Source: an uncultured Bacteroidota bacterium | GTDB lineage: Bacteria > Bacteroidota > Bacteroidia > 2-12-FULL-35-15 | Direction: 5' to 3' | Length of the DNA stretch: 64,000 nt | Assembly (NCBI GenBank): GCA_903847205.1 | Contig: CAINDA010000045.1 | Location: forward strand, 62,001 to 126,000 | In this document: positions 34,205 through 41,976 of the stretch, piece by piece | How positions within the stretch are numbered: position 1 is the first letter of the stretch | Layout of the letters: every line of letters begins with the position of its first letter | The notes under the pieces: model-generated | Database searches by the model: none | Seen by the model: the letters and a program-made list of their open reading frames with translations, nothing else | Told to the model about the DNA's origin: nothing | Program-made: the position numbers and the translations under genes

Positions 34205-36124
34205 TTACTCTTTCACAAATTTTTTGAAATTGATGCCTGATTTAAGATTAATTTTCAAAAAATAAGTTCCTTTTGTAAGACTGCTAATATCAAGAGTTAT
34301 CTGCTCTTTAATTCCAAGGTATTTTTCTGATTGATAAATCAATTGTCCAAAAACATCCCTTATTTCAACTTGTTCAGCAGTATTCGCATTATTTAAAAAA
34401 AGTAAACTGAGGGTATTATTTGATGGGTTGGGATAAACAGCTACCTGATTATCCATAGAGGGTACTTCAATAATGCCTGAAATAGTATTGTTGGCAGATA
34501 TAAGCCGCAAATCAGGGTCAATCTGAATATTAATAACAGGAAAATTAATTGCTGCCGTAAAATTTTGTCCTGATGAATGATTATCAAAAATAATTGTTGT
34601 ATCATTTATTTCTCCAATAAAACGGATAGGCACAGGCATTTCAAAAAAAGGAACAGAAGAGTGAGAAGTTGTTTGGTCAATAGTTAAACTTACTGTATTG
34701 CCAATCTGCCCCCATGTAATATGATAAGAAGGATACCCTTGTCCGTAAAACCATTGATTAAAAAAGTTAGTCAGGTTTTGTCCGCTTACATTTTCCAAAT
34801 GATTTTTAAGGTCTGTAGTACGCGAATATTTACCAGCCAAATCAGGGTCATTGAGATAATTTTTTAATCCCTGAAAAAATAACGAATCACCTAATTTCCA
34901 ACGCAGCATGTGCAAAAGATATGAACCTTTATTATATGACAGACGACCGTCAAAAATTCGGCTTACTGATGTTGTGTCATCAACAAACACTGAACCATCC
35001 GGTGCAGAAGTTATGTTTGCTATTTTTAATTGTTTCCAGCTCCGCCAAGTAGATGAAAAATACCGCTCTTCTGTTAAGCCTTCAAAATAAGTTGCAAATC
35101 CTTCATTCAGCCATATATCCTGCCAGCTGCCCAATGTTACATGGTCTCCAAACCATTGATGCGCACATTCGTGTGCAATAAGCGCATGACCGAAATTTGT
35201 AACAAAACTCATCGTTTGATGTTCCATGCCTCCTCCCCAGCCAAACTGAGCATGTCCGTACTTTTCATTTGCAAAAGGATAAGTAATTGTTAAGCTGTCA
35301 TATAATTTAATTATATCAATAATATCAGGAGTCTGTGTTACTGCTAAAGCTGAGTCTTCGGGATAAACATAATTCAATACTTCAAGGGAATGGTTTGTTA
35401 AAGGGACAAAATTTGAATAACGGGCATAATTGGTAACGCCAATTGCAACAAGATATGCAGCAATAGGATTACGGCTTTTCCAATGAACTGTTTTTTTTGA
35501 TCCCGAAAGTGTTTCACCTATTAATAATCCATTACTCGCAGCGCGATACGCCTGCGGAATTGTTATTATCACATCCATTGAATCTACTTTGTCATTCAAT
35601 GATTGTTTGCAAGGCCACCACGTTTTAGCACCATAAGGTTCTGATAAAGTCCAGATAATTGGTACTCCATTATGAACTGATTGAGTAAACGAACCAAAAC
35701 CTACCGAAGTTGGCACTCCCTGATAATAAACAGATATAGAATCTAATGTATTTATTGGTAAAACAGAGGGGAGGGTAATCTGTAAAACGTCTCCGCTCAA
35801 TTGGCTGAACAGGAGATTGGAATTATGAAATTGAACAGAATCAACTGTCAGCGAATCGCTCAAATCAAATTCAATTTGCTGAAACCCATTTGCAATTACT
35901 TTAAAATAAGATGTTATTTTTCCCTTTATATATTTTACTGCCGGATCAACTTCCCATTCGCAGCGGTGGTAGTTCAAATCATAATTGTTAGTAACAGCAG
36001 ATTGCAGTGATTTAAAAATACCAGCGTGAGCTTTTTGCTCAATTTCAGCAATATCATTGATGTTCTGAGCTTTTGAACTCAGATATATAATTAATAAAAA
36101 AATAAAAGGTAAATATTTTTTCAT
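34205..36124 (-). CDS. Secreted M1-family zinc aminopeptidase with T9SS type A domain
   Basis: 639 residues with a signal peptide. The M1 catalytic set is present: a GGGMEHQ exopeptidase motif (297-303, GAMEN variant), zinc ligands His318-Glu319-x-x-His322 and Glu341 (NEGFA). The last ~75 residues are a T9SS type A signal (VYPNPSNNTLSL, IRDVFGQ, GTYFLKI). It probably trims peptides at or outside the cell. Shorter than full-length M1 enzymes because domain IV is missing, as in other secreted bacterial forms. It is last on the minus-strand run that begins with the metal receptor genes, separated from them by ~300 bases. Confidence 0.92.
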   Translation of the reverse strand: MKKYLPFIFLLIIYLSSKAQNINDIAEIEQKAHAGIFKSLQSAVTNNYDLNYHRCEWEVDPAVKYIKGKITSYFKVIANGFQQIEFDLSDSLTVDSVQFHNSNLLFSQLSGDVLQITLPSVLPINTLDSISVYYQGVPTSVGFGSFTQSVHNGVPIIWTLSEPYGAKTWWPCKQSLNDKVDSMDVIITIPQAYRAASNGLLIGETLSGSKKTVHWKSRNPIAAYLVAIGVTNYARYSNFVPLTNHSLEVLNYVYPEDSALAVTQTPDIIDIIKLYDSLTITYPFANEKYGHAQFGWGGGMEHQTMSFVTNFGHALIAHECAHQWFGDHVTLGSWQDIWLNEGFATYFEGLTEERYFSSTWRSWKQLKIANITSAPDGSVFVDDTTSVSRIFDGRLSYNKGSYLLHMLRWKLGDSLFFQGLKNYLNDPDLAGKYSRTTDLKNHLENVSGQNLTNFFNQWFYGQGYPSYHITWGQIGNTVSLTIDQTTSHSSVPFFEMPVPIRFIGEINDTTIIFDNHSSGQNFTAAINFPVINIQIDPDLRLISANNTISGIIEVPSMDNQVAVYPNPSNNTLSLLFLNNANTAEQVEIRDVFGQLIYQSEKYLGIKEQITLDISSLTKGTYFLKINLKSGINFKKFVKE

Positions 36125-36323
36125 CAGCCGGTTTTAATTGAAAAAAATATATTCATTGCCCCGCTTACTTTTATGGTAAATTAAAAATACTCAAATTATT
36201 TCAAAAATAAAATTCATTTGGATAGATAAAGCCCTTAATCAGAGTGTTTCCATTCAAAAAAACTGTTAATGTTTTATCATTATAAAATGAGACAACAATT
36301 AGTTTCCAATTTTTCAGAAAATT

Positions 36324-36400
36324 AAAAAAATGGCGGAGGGCAAACCTATGTTGAAAAAACCCTGATTGCTCAGAATAAAAGACATAAGAAGCCCTCCATA
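36324..36400 (-). ncRNA. Long-loop hairpin with T-tract (structured 3' end or small RNA)
   Basis: On the minus strand GGAGGGC (36391-36397) pairs with GCCCTCC (36335-36341), extended by TGG/CCA with a bulge, around a ~49-base loop, and is followed by T7. It lies 20-100 bases downstream of the barrel gene. It could be the operon's terminator, a small RNA, or a processed 3' end. The 69-codon frame covering it is probably not a gene. The rest of 36125-36421 is AT-rich with nothing recognised. Confidence 0.35.
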
Positions 36401-36421
36401 TATTATCCATTTTTTAATCTG

Positions 36422-37156
36422 TTAATTGAATTGGTAAGCGATTCCAAAATTCAAACAAACTCCCGAAATAGGCTGCTTATACTCTGTAATCAGTCTTCCT
36501 GTATTTATTACACGGTTCTCATTTGTTATTTTAAAATCAGGATTGCTGTAAAAATAATCCGCATTTAATTTAACGCTGAGATGTTTAATTATTGAATAGC
36601 GAACTCCTGCTCCTGCCTGAAATCCAAATGTATTGGCAGTAGATGATTTTTGAGAAAAAGTAACACTCGTTTGATCTTCTATGTAGGTTGTAAATTCAGG
36701 GGTTGAGGCATTCACCAATCCCCCCACAACTCTCAAATCAATCGTGAACTTTTTCATAGGAAATGAAAAATACGGCCCAATTAAAAAATTAAGGGTTGAA
36801 TACTTCCCTTTATCAGTAACGGTTGTACTGTCCACATCAAAAGCTTCTTTGTATCCATCAGCTAAAGCCTGTTTTCCCTTTGCATAAAATGATGTATTTG
36901 AAAACACACCTCCTATACCAAAGTTTTTATGGAAGAAATAAGCACCTTCTATACCCATATTCATCCCTGAAGGATTTGCAAACCCTGAATTATTGTTATT
37001 ATAATCAGATTTTGTAAAGTTTCCGCCGGCATGGGCATAACCTCCTGTAATGCCTATAAAACTTTGTGCTTTAGGTGCGTCTTCGGTTTTATCCTGTGCA
37101 AAAGACAGCGTACATATAGATGTAGCCGCTATCGTAAATATTATTATCTTTTTCAT
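36422..37156 (-). CDS. Outer membrane beta-barrel protein of the metal-receptor operon
   Basis: 244 residues: signal peptide (…SFAQ), an eight-stranded OmpA/OmpW-like barrel pattern (SFIGITGGYAHAGG, MNMGIEGAYFFHKNFGIGG, FLIGPYFSFPMKKFTIDLRVVGG, QAGAGVRYSIIKHLSVKLNADYFYS) and a C-terminal 'FGIAYQFN'. It is 14 bases after the lipoprotein gene and so part of the same transcript. A generic 'outer membrane beta-barrel' protein; may assist the receptor. Confidence 0.8.
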   Translation of the reverse strand: MKKIIIFTIAATSICTLSFAQDKTEDAPKAQSFIGITGGYAHAGGNFTKSDYNNNNSGFANPSGMNMGIEGAYFFHKNFGIGGVFSNTSFYAKGKQALADGYKEAFDVDSTTVTDKGKYSTLNFLIGPYFSFPMKKFTIDLRVVGGLVNASTPEFTTYIEDQTSVTFSQKSSTANTFGFQAGAGVRYSIIKHLSVKLNADYFYSNPDFKITNENRVINTGRLITEYKQPISGVCLNFGIAYQFN

Positions 37157-37170
37157 ATTGTTAATTTTTT

Positions 37171-37749
37171 TTAATTAGTAATATTTAATCTGAAAAACAC
37201 ATCCGAATCCGTTGAACCTGGTGCAAACGTTCCGTTTTTGCTATTGGGCTGGTGTCTTAATACACCTTCCAGCCTGCCGCTGCATACTGTTGCATCGGTT
37301 ACAAATGTATCCGCCAAGCCAATAAAAATGGGCGGAATATTGGTATCGTGATCGGTTGCAGTGATGGTTAAGTGATTGATAATACCGCCTGTTTGAAAGA
37401 ACCAATACGTGTGAAAATTCCCGCGTGCTTGTATTTCCGGTGTTATGTCCAGTGCAGGAGTTTTTGTATCATCATAAAAATGAACAGTTGCATTATAAGT
37501 TGAACTCTTTTTTATGTTTATGACTGCCAAGCTTGTATCAGGGGGATTTACACCTCCTGATAAATCTTTCCATGCTGCCCAGATTGTATCATTTGCATTG
37601 GCTGTATTTTGCAAACGGACTTTAACAGTTGTCATAAATTCATTACCGGGCACCGGAGGTGCTACCGCTTGTTCTTCTTTTTTACAGGCACTGAACATTA
37701 GCGTGCCTATGAAGGCTGTAAATAATAGCCCTTTTGTTATTTCTTTCAT
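37171..37749 (-). CDS. Lipoprotein partner of ZnuD-like TonB receptors
   Basis: 192 residues with lipobox 'FSAC' (Cys after FSA). The mature part has the pattern 'STYNATVHFYDDTKTPALDITPEI', an H-Y-F-F stretch, 'LTITATDHDTN', 'IFIGLADTF' and 'LEGVLRHQPNSKNGTFAPGSTDSDVFFRLNI'. This corresponds to the ~190-residue lipoproteins (often named 'type 1 periplasmic binding fold' in databases) that lie beside zinc-type TonB receptors in Bacteroidota. It probably captures or passes the metal on the outer surface; the function is inferred from context. Confidence 0.8.
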   Translation of the reverse strand: MKEITKGLLFTAFIGTLMFSACKKEEQAVAPPVPGNEFMTTVKVRLQNTANANDTIWAAWKDLSGGVNPPDTSLAVINIKKSSTYNATVHFYDDTKTPALDITPEIQARGNFHTYWFFQTGGIINHLTITATDHDTNIPPIFIGLADTFVTDATVCSGRLEGVLRHQPNSKNGTFAPGSTDSDVFFRLNITN

Positions 37750-38131
37750 TTTGTTTATTTTTAAATTTAGTTATATATTTTTTTTTCTGAATCATACGAA
37801 ACAATAATGGCGGTGCTCTTGCTTTTAAATGAATATGTCTTTGATAACTAATTTTGCATAGGCAAAAAAAGGATATTAATAAAATAACAGAAAGATAGAG
37901 TTGCTGAAAAAAGCATGTCAGGATAAATGATTTGTGTGTTATAAATTCACACAATACACAAGTAATAATTTTACTATGGATGTGATGATTAATTAACCTA
38001 TGATGATTCTCTTCAATAAAATTGCAAATGTTCGCAGCTTTATGATGATGAGTAAATACAATATACTGTCCCGCTGAAAAGACTGTCAGCAGAAGATAAC
38101 AATAGATGATATGGATTTTACTCTTTTGCAT
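37682..38131 (-). CDS. His/Cys-rich small protein of the metal operon (RAPP type), extended C-terminus
   Basis: 149 codons. N-terminal signal-like helix, then 'FTHHHKAANICNFIEENHHR' with a HH-Cys cluster, 'VLCEF', a second hydrophobic segment, and 'HLKARAPPL', after which similar proteins usually end (the relative at 41276-41590 ends SRAPPVI). Here the frame continues ~40 residues past RAPP and overlaps the next gene by 68 bases, so a stop was probably lost or the tail is new. Its start overlaps the TonB receptor's stop by 14 bases. Likely a periplasmic metal-binding or sensing protein. Confidence 0.65.
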   Translation of the reverse strand: MQKSKIHIIYCYLLLTVFSAGQYIVFTHHHKAANICNFIEENHHRLINHHIHSKIITCVLCEFITHKSFILTCFFQQLYLSVILLISFFCLCKISYQRHIHLKARAPPLLFRMIQKKKYITKFKNKQNERNNKRAIIYSLHRHANVQCL

Positions 38132-40475
38132 TTTTTTTATCAGTGTCGAAAACGGCGAAAGGGATTTTTAATCTCAATGTAAAATTCCGTCCAAGGTCAT
38201 TGGTATAATACCTGAACCTGTTCAGATAATCGCGGTAGGCTGTATTCATAATATTAGTTACTCCAAAACTCAAACTTATTAATTGCTGTTTTACCGGAAT
38301 AGAAAATCCTACATCTCCATTGAGGAGTGTATATCCTTTTGGCGGCGGGAGATAGTCACTGTTGGGCGGAACATGATTTTGTGTGCTTACCGTTAATACC
38401 GAAAAATTCAAATACGTTTGTTTTAATTTCCATATTTTATCTTTTGAAAAAGAGATTCCATTATCATAACGATTGGAAGGAACGTAAATTAAATACTGAT
38501 GCTGGTTTATGTCATAAGCATAAACAATTGTTGTTTTTGAAATAATGCCGATTGTTTTGGTAAGCTGGTAATTTATATTCGCATCAATTCCTGTATAATA
38601 AACATTTGTCTGCGTGTATTTGAATGCAGGAAAAACACCAGCAATAGTGGTAGCAGGAGTAGGCAGTGGCTTTAGATAAATAAAATTATCAATCACATTA
38701 AAATACCCGCCAATCTCAAAACGGAATTTTTCATTTGAGTAATTAAGATAAGCCTGTGAATTATAAGAACGTTCCGCTTTTAGCGTAGTATCGCCTATTT
38801 CAAAAGATGCAGCACTTTGATGTACGCCTAATGCAAATAATTCTATCGGTGCAGGAGGTCTCCAGCCGATACCCGCAGAAGCGTTTAAAGATAAATTATA
38901 ATTGAACTGATAAATTGCTCCTAATGTACCGCTGTTATTTTGCCAGCTGTAATCACTCGATTTTGATTTTAATGTTGTGAAATCAAGCGAATAGGTTTGC
39001 ATCCATTGATAATCATACCTTGCACCGGCTTCGATGGTTAATTTTCTTTTATTCCATTTTTCTAAAATAAATAATCCGCCTCCATAGTTTCTGTAATTAG
39101 GAATTAATGCCCTGAAATCAAGTCCTCTGAATACATTTCCTGCTGTAATAAAATTAGCGCCTATACTTCCTGTAATATGTTTTATTGGCTTATGCTCCCA
39201 AACCAGTTCTGAAGTATGCGTAAGAAGCTGAAAATAGGCATCGGGGATATTTTGGTCAACGATACTTTGGTTGTATGATAAATCTTCTCCGAATTCTGAA
39301 CGCTTATTTTCCTGTCTTGCAAAAGTGAATTCTAATTTTCCGGCCTTTGGGAAATTATAAAACGCTTTTGTTTTAATTAATTGGTGGTTTACGGTTTGGT
39401 ATCCTCTTTCAATAGTATATGAAAAATCCGATTTTACTATTGGTTCAGGGCTGTTGAATGCAAGATAAAGGTCATTCAAATTGCCAATGTGGGAGCCTGT
39501 GTAAATGCCAAGTGTTGTATTAAAGCTGCTGTAAAAAACATCTACTCCAAAATTCTTTTTACTATAAGACAATGCGGCTGAATAGTTATTTTCTTTCGTC
39601 CCCGTATTTTTCAGAAAATAAGTCGGCGTGCTGAAATTTCCACCTTCCTTAATTGTTCCTTGCACCCGCCATGATAAACCCGAAAGCTTTTTATCTAATG
39701 CTCCTTCTAAATAACCTGATGCGGTTCCTGCCCTTCCATTACTGGCTCCAACTAAATTTATTTCACCCTTCAGGCATTTAGCTGACGGCATTTCTTTGGG
39801 TTCTACCAATACTACACCGGCTATTGCATTTGTTCCGTACCTGATACTTGCTGCACCTTTAATGACGCTGAATTTAGTGGCAATAAAAGGATCTATTTCG
39901 GGTGCATGGTCGGAACCCCAAGTCTGGCTTTCAAGCCTTACTCCGTTATTCATGATTAATATTCTATTGCCGTACATCCCATGAATCATGGGCTTTGAAA
40001 TGGAGGGGCCTGTTTGAATACTGTTTACACCAGTTATAGATTTTAAAGATTCTCCCAAACTTAATCCTCTTGTTTTATCCATTTCAACACCGCTAATTTC
40101 CTCTTTTTGCAAGGTTTGTATTTCCTGTTTTTTTATAGCATGTGTTTCAATAATTGTTTCTTTCAGAAGTGTTGTATTTTCAGGCAAATCAAAATTGTAA
40201 TAACCGTTTTTATTAATTTCTAAAATGGTATCAACTGTCAAGTGTCCTATCTGACTGATTTCAACTGTGTATTTCCCCGGACATATTTTATTAATATAAA
40301 AAACACCTTTTTCATTTGCCGTTGCTCCTGTTTTTAACTCCTTCAAATAGATTGTAGAAAATGCCAAAATTTCATTCGTTTTTGAACAAGTTACTTTTCC
40401 AGAAAATGTAATATCACACTGTGAATAAGCGTGAATTGCATTTAAAAAAAATAATATAATGATGAGCCGTTTCAT
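38118..40475 (-). CDS. TonB-dependent receptor, ZnuD-like metal type
   Basis: 785 residues. After the signal peptide comes a carboxypeptidase-regulatory-like domain (~20-95: 'SGKVTCSKTNEILAFSTIYL'), then a plug with 'SITGVNSIQTGPSISKPMIHGMYGNRILIMNNGVR' and 'SQTWGSDHAPEIDPF', a close parallel of the ZnuD plug (HG-x-x-GNR...QQWGxxHAPE), then a 22-strand barrel ending in an aromatic strand. ZnuD-type receptors import zinc or heme. Its neighbours (His-rich coil, His/Cys small proteins, partner lipoprotein) agree with zinc or another divalent metal. Family secure, substrate inferred. Confidence 0.92.
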   Translation of the reverse strand: MKRLIIILFFLNAIHAYSQCDITFSGKVTCSKTNEILAFSTIYLKELKTGATANEKGVFYINKICPGKYTVEISQIGHLTVDTILEINKNGYYNFDLPENTTLLKETIIETHAIKKQEIQTLQKEEISGVEMDKTRGLSLGESLKSITGVNSIQTGPSISKPMIHGMYGNRILIMNNGVRLESQTWGSDHAPEIDPFIATKFSVIKGAASIRYGTNAIAGVVLVEPKEMPSAKCLKGEINLVGASNGRAGTASGYLEGALDKKLSGLSWRVQGTIKEGGNFSTPTYFLKNTGTKENNYSAALSYSKKNFGVDVFYSSFNTTLGIYTGSHIGNLNDLYLAFNSPEPIVKSDFSYTIERGYQTVNHQLIKTKAFYNFPKAGKLEFTFARQENKRSEFGEDLSYNQSIVDQNIPDAYFQLLTHTSELVWEHKPIKHITGSIGANFITAGNVFRGLDFRALIPNYRNYGGGLFILEKWNKRKLTIEAGARYDYQWMQTYSLDFTTLKSKSSDYSWQNNSGTLGAIYQFNYNLSLNASAGIGWRPPAPIELFALGVHQSAASFEIGDTTLKAERSYNSQAYLNYSNEKFRFEIGGYFNVIDNFIYLKPLPTPATTIAGVFPAFKYTQTNVYYTGIDANINYQLTKTIGIISKTTIVYAYDINQHQYLIYVPSNRYDNGISFSKDKIWKLKQTYLNFSVLTVSTQNHVPPNSDYLPPPKGYTLLNGDVGFSIPVKQQLISLSFGVTNIMNTAYRDYLNRFRYYTNDLGRNFTLRLKIPFAVFDTDKKNAKE

Positions 40476-40504
40476 TTTTTTTAGATATTTTTAAATCATT
40501 CTAA

Positions 40505-41053
40505 TTATTTGCCATGAGCCTTTAACATTGCCTCGTGATCGGCTTTCATTTTCTCATGGTCGGCTTTCATTTGTTCGTGGCTTGTTTTAATTTCTTCAAA
40601 ATCCCTTAAAACAGCTTCATTCTGCTCCTTAATACCTAAATCTTCCATTTCCTTATTTTGATACCGCTTTTCTATTACAATTTGTTCTTCTAATAATTTT
40701 TTATGCCTCTCCATAATTGCTGCATGTTTTTGAATCATTTCTATATGCTGCCCTTCCAATTTTTTATGCTGCATATCATTTGCAGTATCTGCAACCTGCT
40801 GGTGTTGTTTAATCCATTGCTGATGCTCTGCCTCCAATTCTGAATGTTCCGATTCTAATGATGAATCCATTTGCATTAACATAATCTTACTTTCCTTTAA
40901 TTTTTCTGGAAGTGATTTACGATTGCTGATTCCATAATAAGTCCAGAGCATAATTGCCAATACCAGAAATATAAATAGTATTAAAAACTTTGCGTCATTA
41001 CCCTTTTCGGGCGACTTTTTATTTTTTTTGCTTTTTATGTACGGTTGTTTCAC
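40505..41053 (-). CDS. Membrane-anchored coiled coil with histidines at heptad spacing
   Basis: 182 residues: a basic cytoplasmic start, one transmembrane helix (~22-42), then a long coiled coil. His occurs at 70, 77, 84; 96, 103, 110, 117; and 159, 166, 173, 180, always seven apart within a group, with 117 to 159 exactly six heptads. One break (84-96) shifts register. The last part repeats 'KADHE-MKADHE'. A seven-residue His stripe on one face is unusual and would bind Zn/Cu or respond to pH. It lies 29 bases upstream of the TonB receptor gene. Possibly a periplasmic metal sponge or sensor. Confidence 0.8.
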   Translation of the reverse strand: MKQPYIKSKKNKKSPEKGNDAKFLILFIFLVLAIMLWTYYGISNRKSLPEKLKESKIMLMQMDSSLESEHSELEAEHQQWIKQHQQVADTANDMQHKKLEGQHIEMIQKHAAIMERHKKLLEEQIVIEKRYQNKEMEDLGIKEQNEAVLRDFEEIKTSHEQMKADHEKMKADHEAMLKAHGK

Positions 41054-41275
41054 AAAATTGTCTTTTGTTTTTTAGGCTGACTCCATTTCATTATTTACAT
41101 AATTGCAATAGGAGTATCAAGTAACAACGAATGCGTTATACATTCATTAAATGATAGCCAATCTATCAGCCTGAAAATTTTCAGGAAATTTGATTAATTG
41201 ATGGAAAGAATAAATACACACTCCTATTGAAAATTTTTCAATAGTTGCTTTTGTAAATAAATTTCAGAAAGGTAA

Positions 41276-41590
41276 TTAGATAACAGGAGGGGCTCTTGAG
41301 CCGGAGTTGTCAATTCTATTTAATTCGTAGATAGAATTAATAGAAGGCGTGTAAGAAAAAGAGAAACAAAATAAAGTGTATGATGCACCGATATTAGTTG
41401 AACCATCAGATGAATAAAGTGTAAAATCACAAATTCCGCAATTGTGTTCTAAATTATGAAAATGTTTGTTTTCAGAAATACAATGCGGATCACCTGCATG
41501 TTCAAGTGCATGAATCTCTTTCTCTACAATTGGGAAAAGGAAGAGCATTAAGAAGAAAACCGAAAAATATTTCTTTATAGTTTGCGACAT
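41276..41590 (-). CDS. His/Cys-rich small protein of the metal operon (RAPP type)
   Basis: 104 residues from the ATG at 41590, chosen because a TACTTTTG box lies nine bases upstream; the ATG at 41626 would lie before the promoter. N-terminal hydrophobic helix; then 'KEIHALEHAGDPHCISENKHFHNLEHNCGICDF' with seven His and three Cys (shown in two parts: HALEHAGDPHC and HFHNLEHNCGIC); C-terminus SRAPPVI. Similar in layout to the product at 37682-38131. Probable periplasmic metal-binding protein. A 223-base gap separates it from the coiled-coil gene. Confidence 0.75.
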   Translation of the reverse strand: MSQTIKKYFSVFFLMLFLFPIVEKEIHALEHAGDPHCISENKHFHNLEHNCGICDFTLYSSDGSTNIGASYTLFCFSFSYTPSINSIYELNRIDNSGSRAPPVI

Positions 41591-41598
41591 TATGAACA

Positions 41599-41606
41599 CA
41601 AAAGTA
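41599..41606 (-). promoter_or_regulatory. -7 promoter box for the RAPP-type gene
   Basis: TACTTTTG on the minus strand (TAnnTTTG), nine bases before the chosen ATG, which implies a very short leader. Confidence 0.5.
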
Positions 41607-41686
41607 GTAATTATTATTTTGGACATACTATTTTATTTCAGAGGTTTGAATGATTATAATCATTTTCAATTATTTTACATAAGTTT

Positions 41687-41741
41687 TTCAATTACTTCTC
41701 ACATTGCTCTTAATTGGTTCTCATATAGTTCTTAATTCCTC
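41687..41741 (-). repeat. Array of five 11-bp phased repeats
   Basis: On the minus strand five adjacent 11-base units (41731, 41720, 41709, 41698, 41687 as low coordinates) end alternately in TTAAG and TATGAG/TGTGAG, the final one in TTGAA. The unit at 41687-41697 is identical to that at 33018-33028. The array is about 80 bases upstream of the RAPP-gene promoter and 236 bases upstream of the divergent Fic gene. Confidence 0.7.
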
Positions 41742-41802
41742 CACAATTGTTTTTCTATTTACAATCAAGATAACAATTAAAAAGCCAACGAAATATTAGT
41801 AG

Positions 41803-41948
41803 AAAATATTTGCAAAAAATAAGCTAATAATAGAAATTGTTTGACATCTCGAAATGTTTTTATAAATATTTTGTAAAATATTTGCATTTTAATTTTGCCG
41901 TATAATCGAAAATATTTAACAATCACTGAATTATAGTGGAAAATATTT
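41803..41948. promoter_or_regulatory. Four AAAATATTT palindromes upstream of the Fic fusion gene
   Basis: The nonamer AAAATATTT occurs at 41803-41811, 41875-41883, 41909-41917 and 41940-41948, usually with G on the left and GC/AAC/TC on the right. The last ends 28 bases before the ATG. They are candidate operators for autoregulation by the AbiEi-like N-terminal domain. Confidence 0.5.
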
Positions 41949-41976
41949 TCTATTTTTGCCAATAAATGAACTTTTA

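Noticed and set aside
36201-36410. 69-codon minus-strand open frame
   Set aside because: Composition is not protein-like, it spans a hairpin with T-tract, and no start signal or neighbour supports it.
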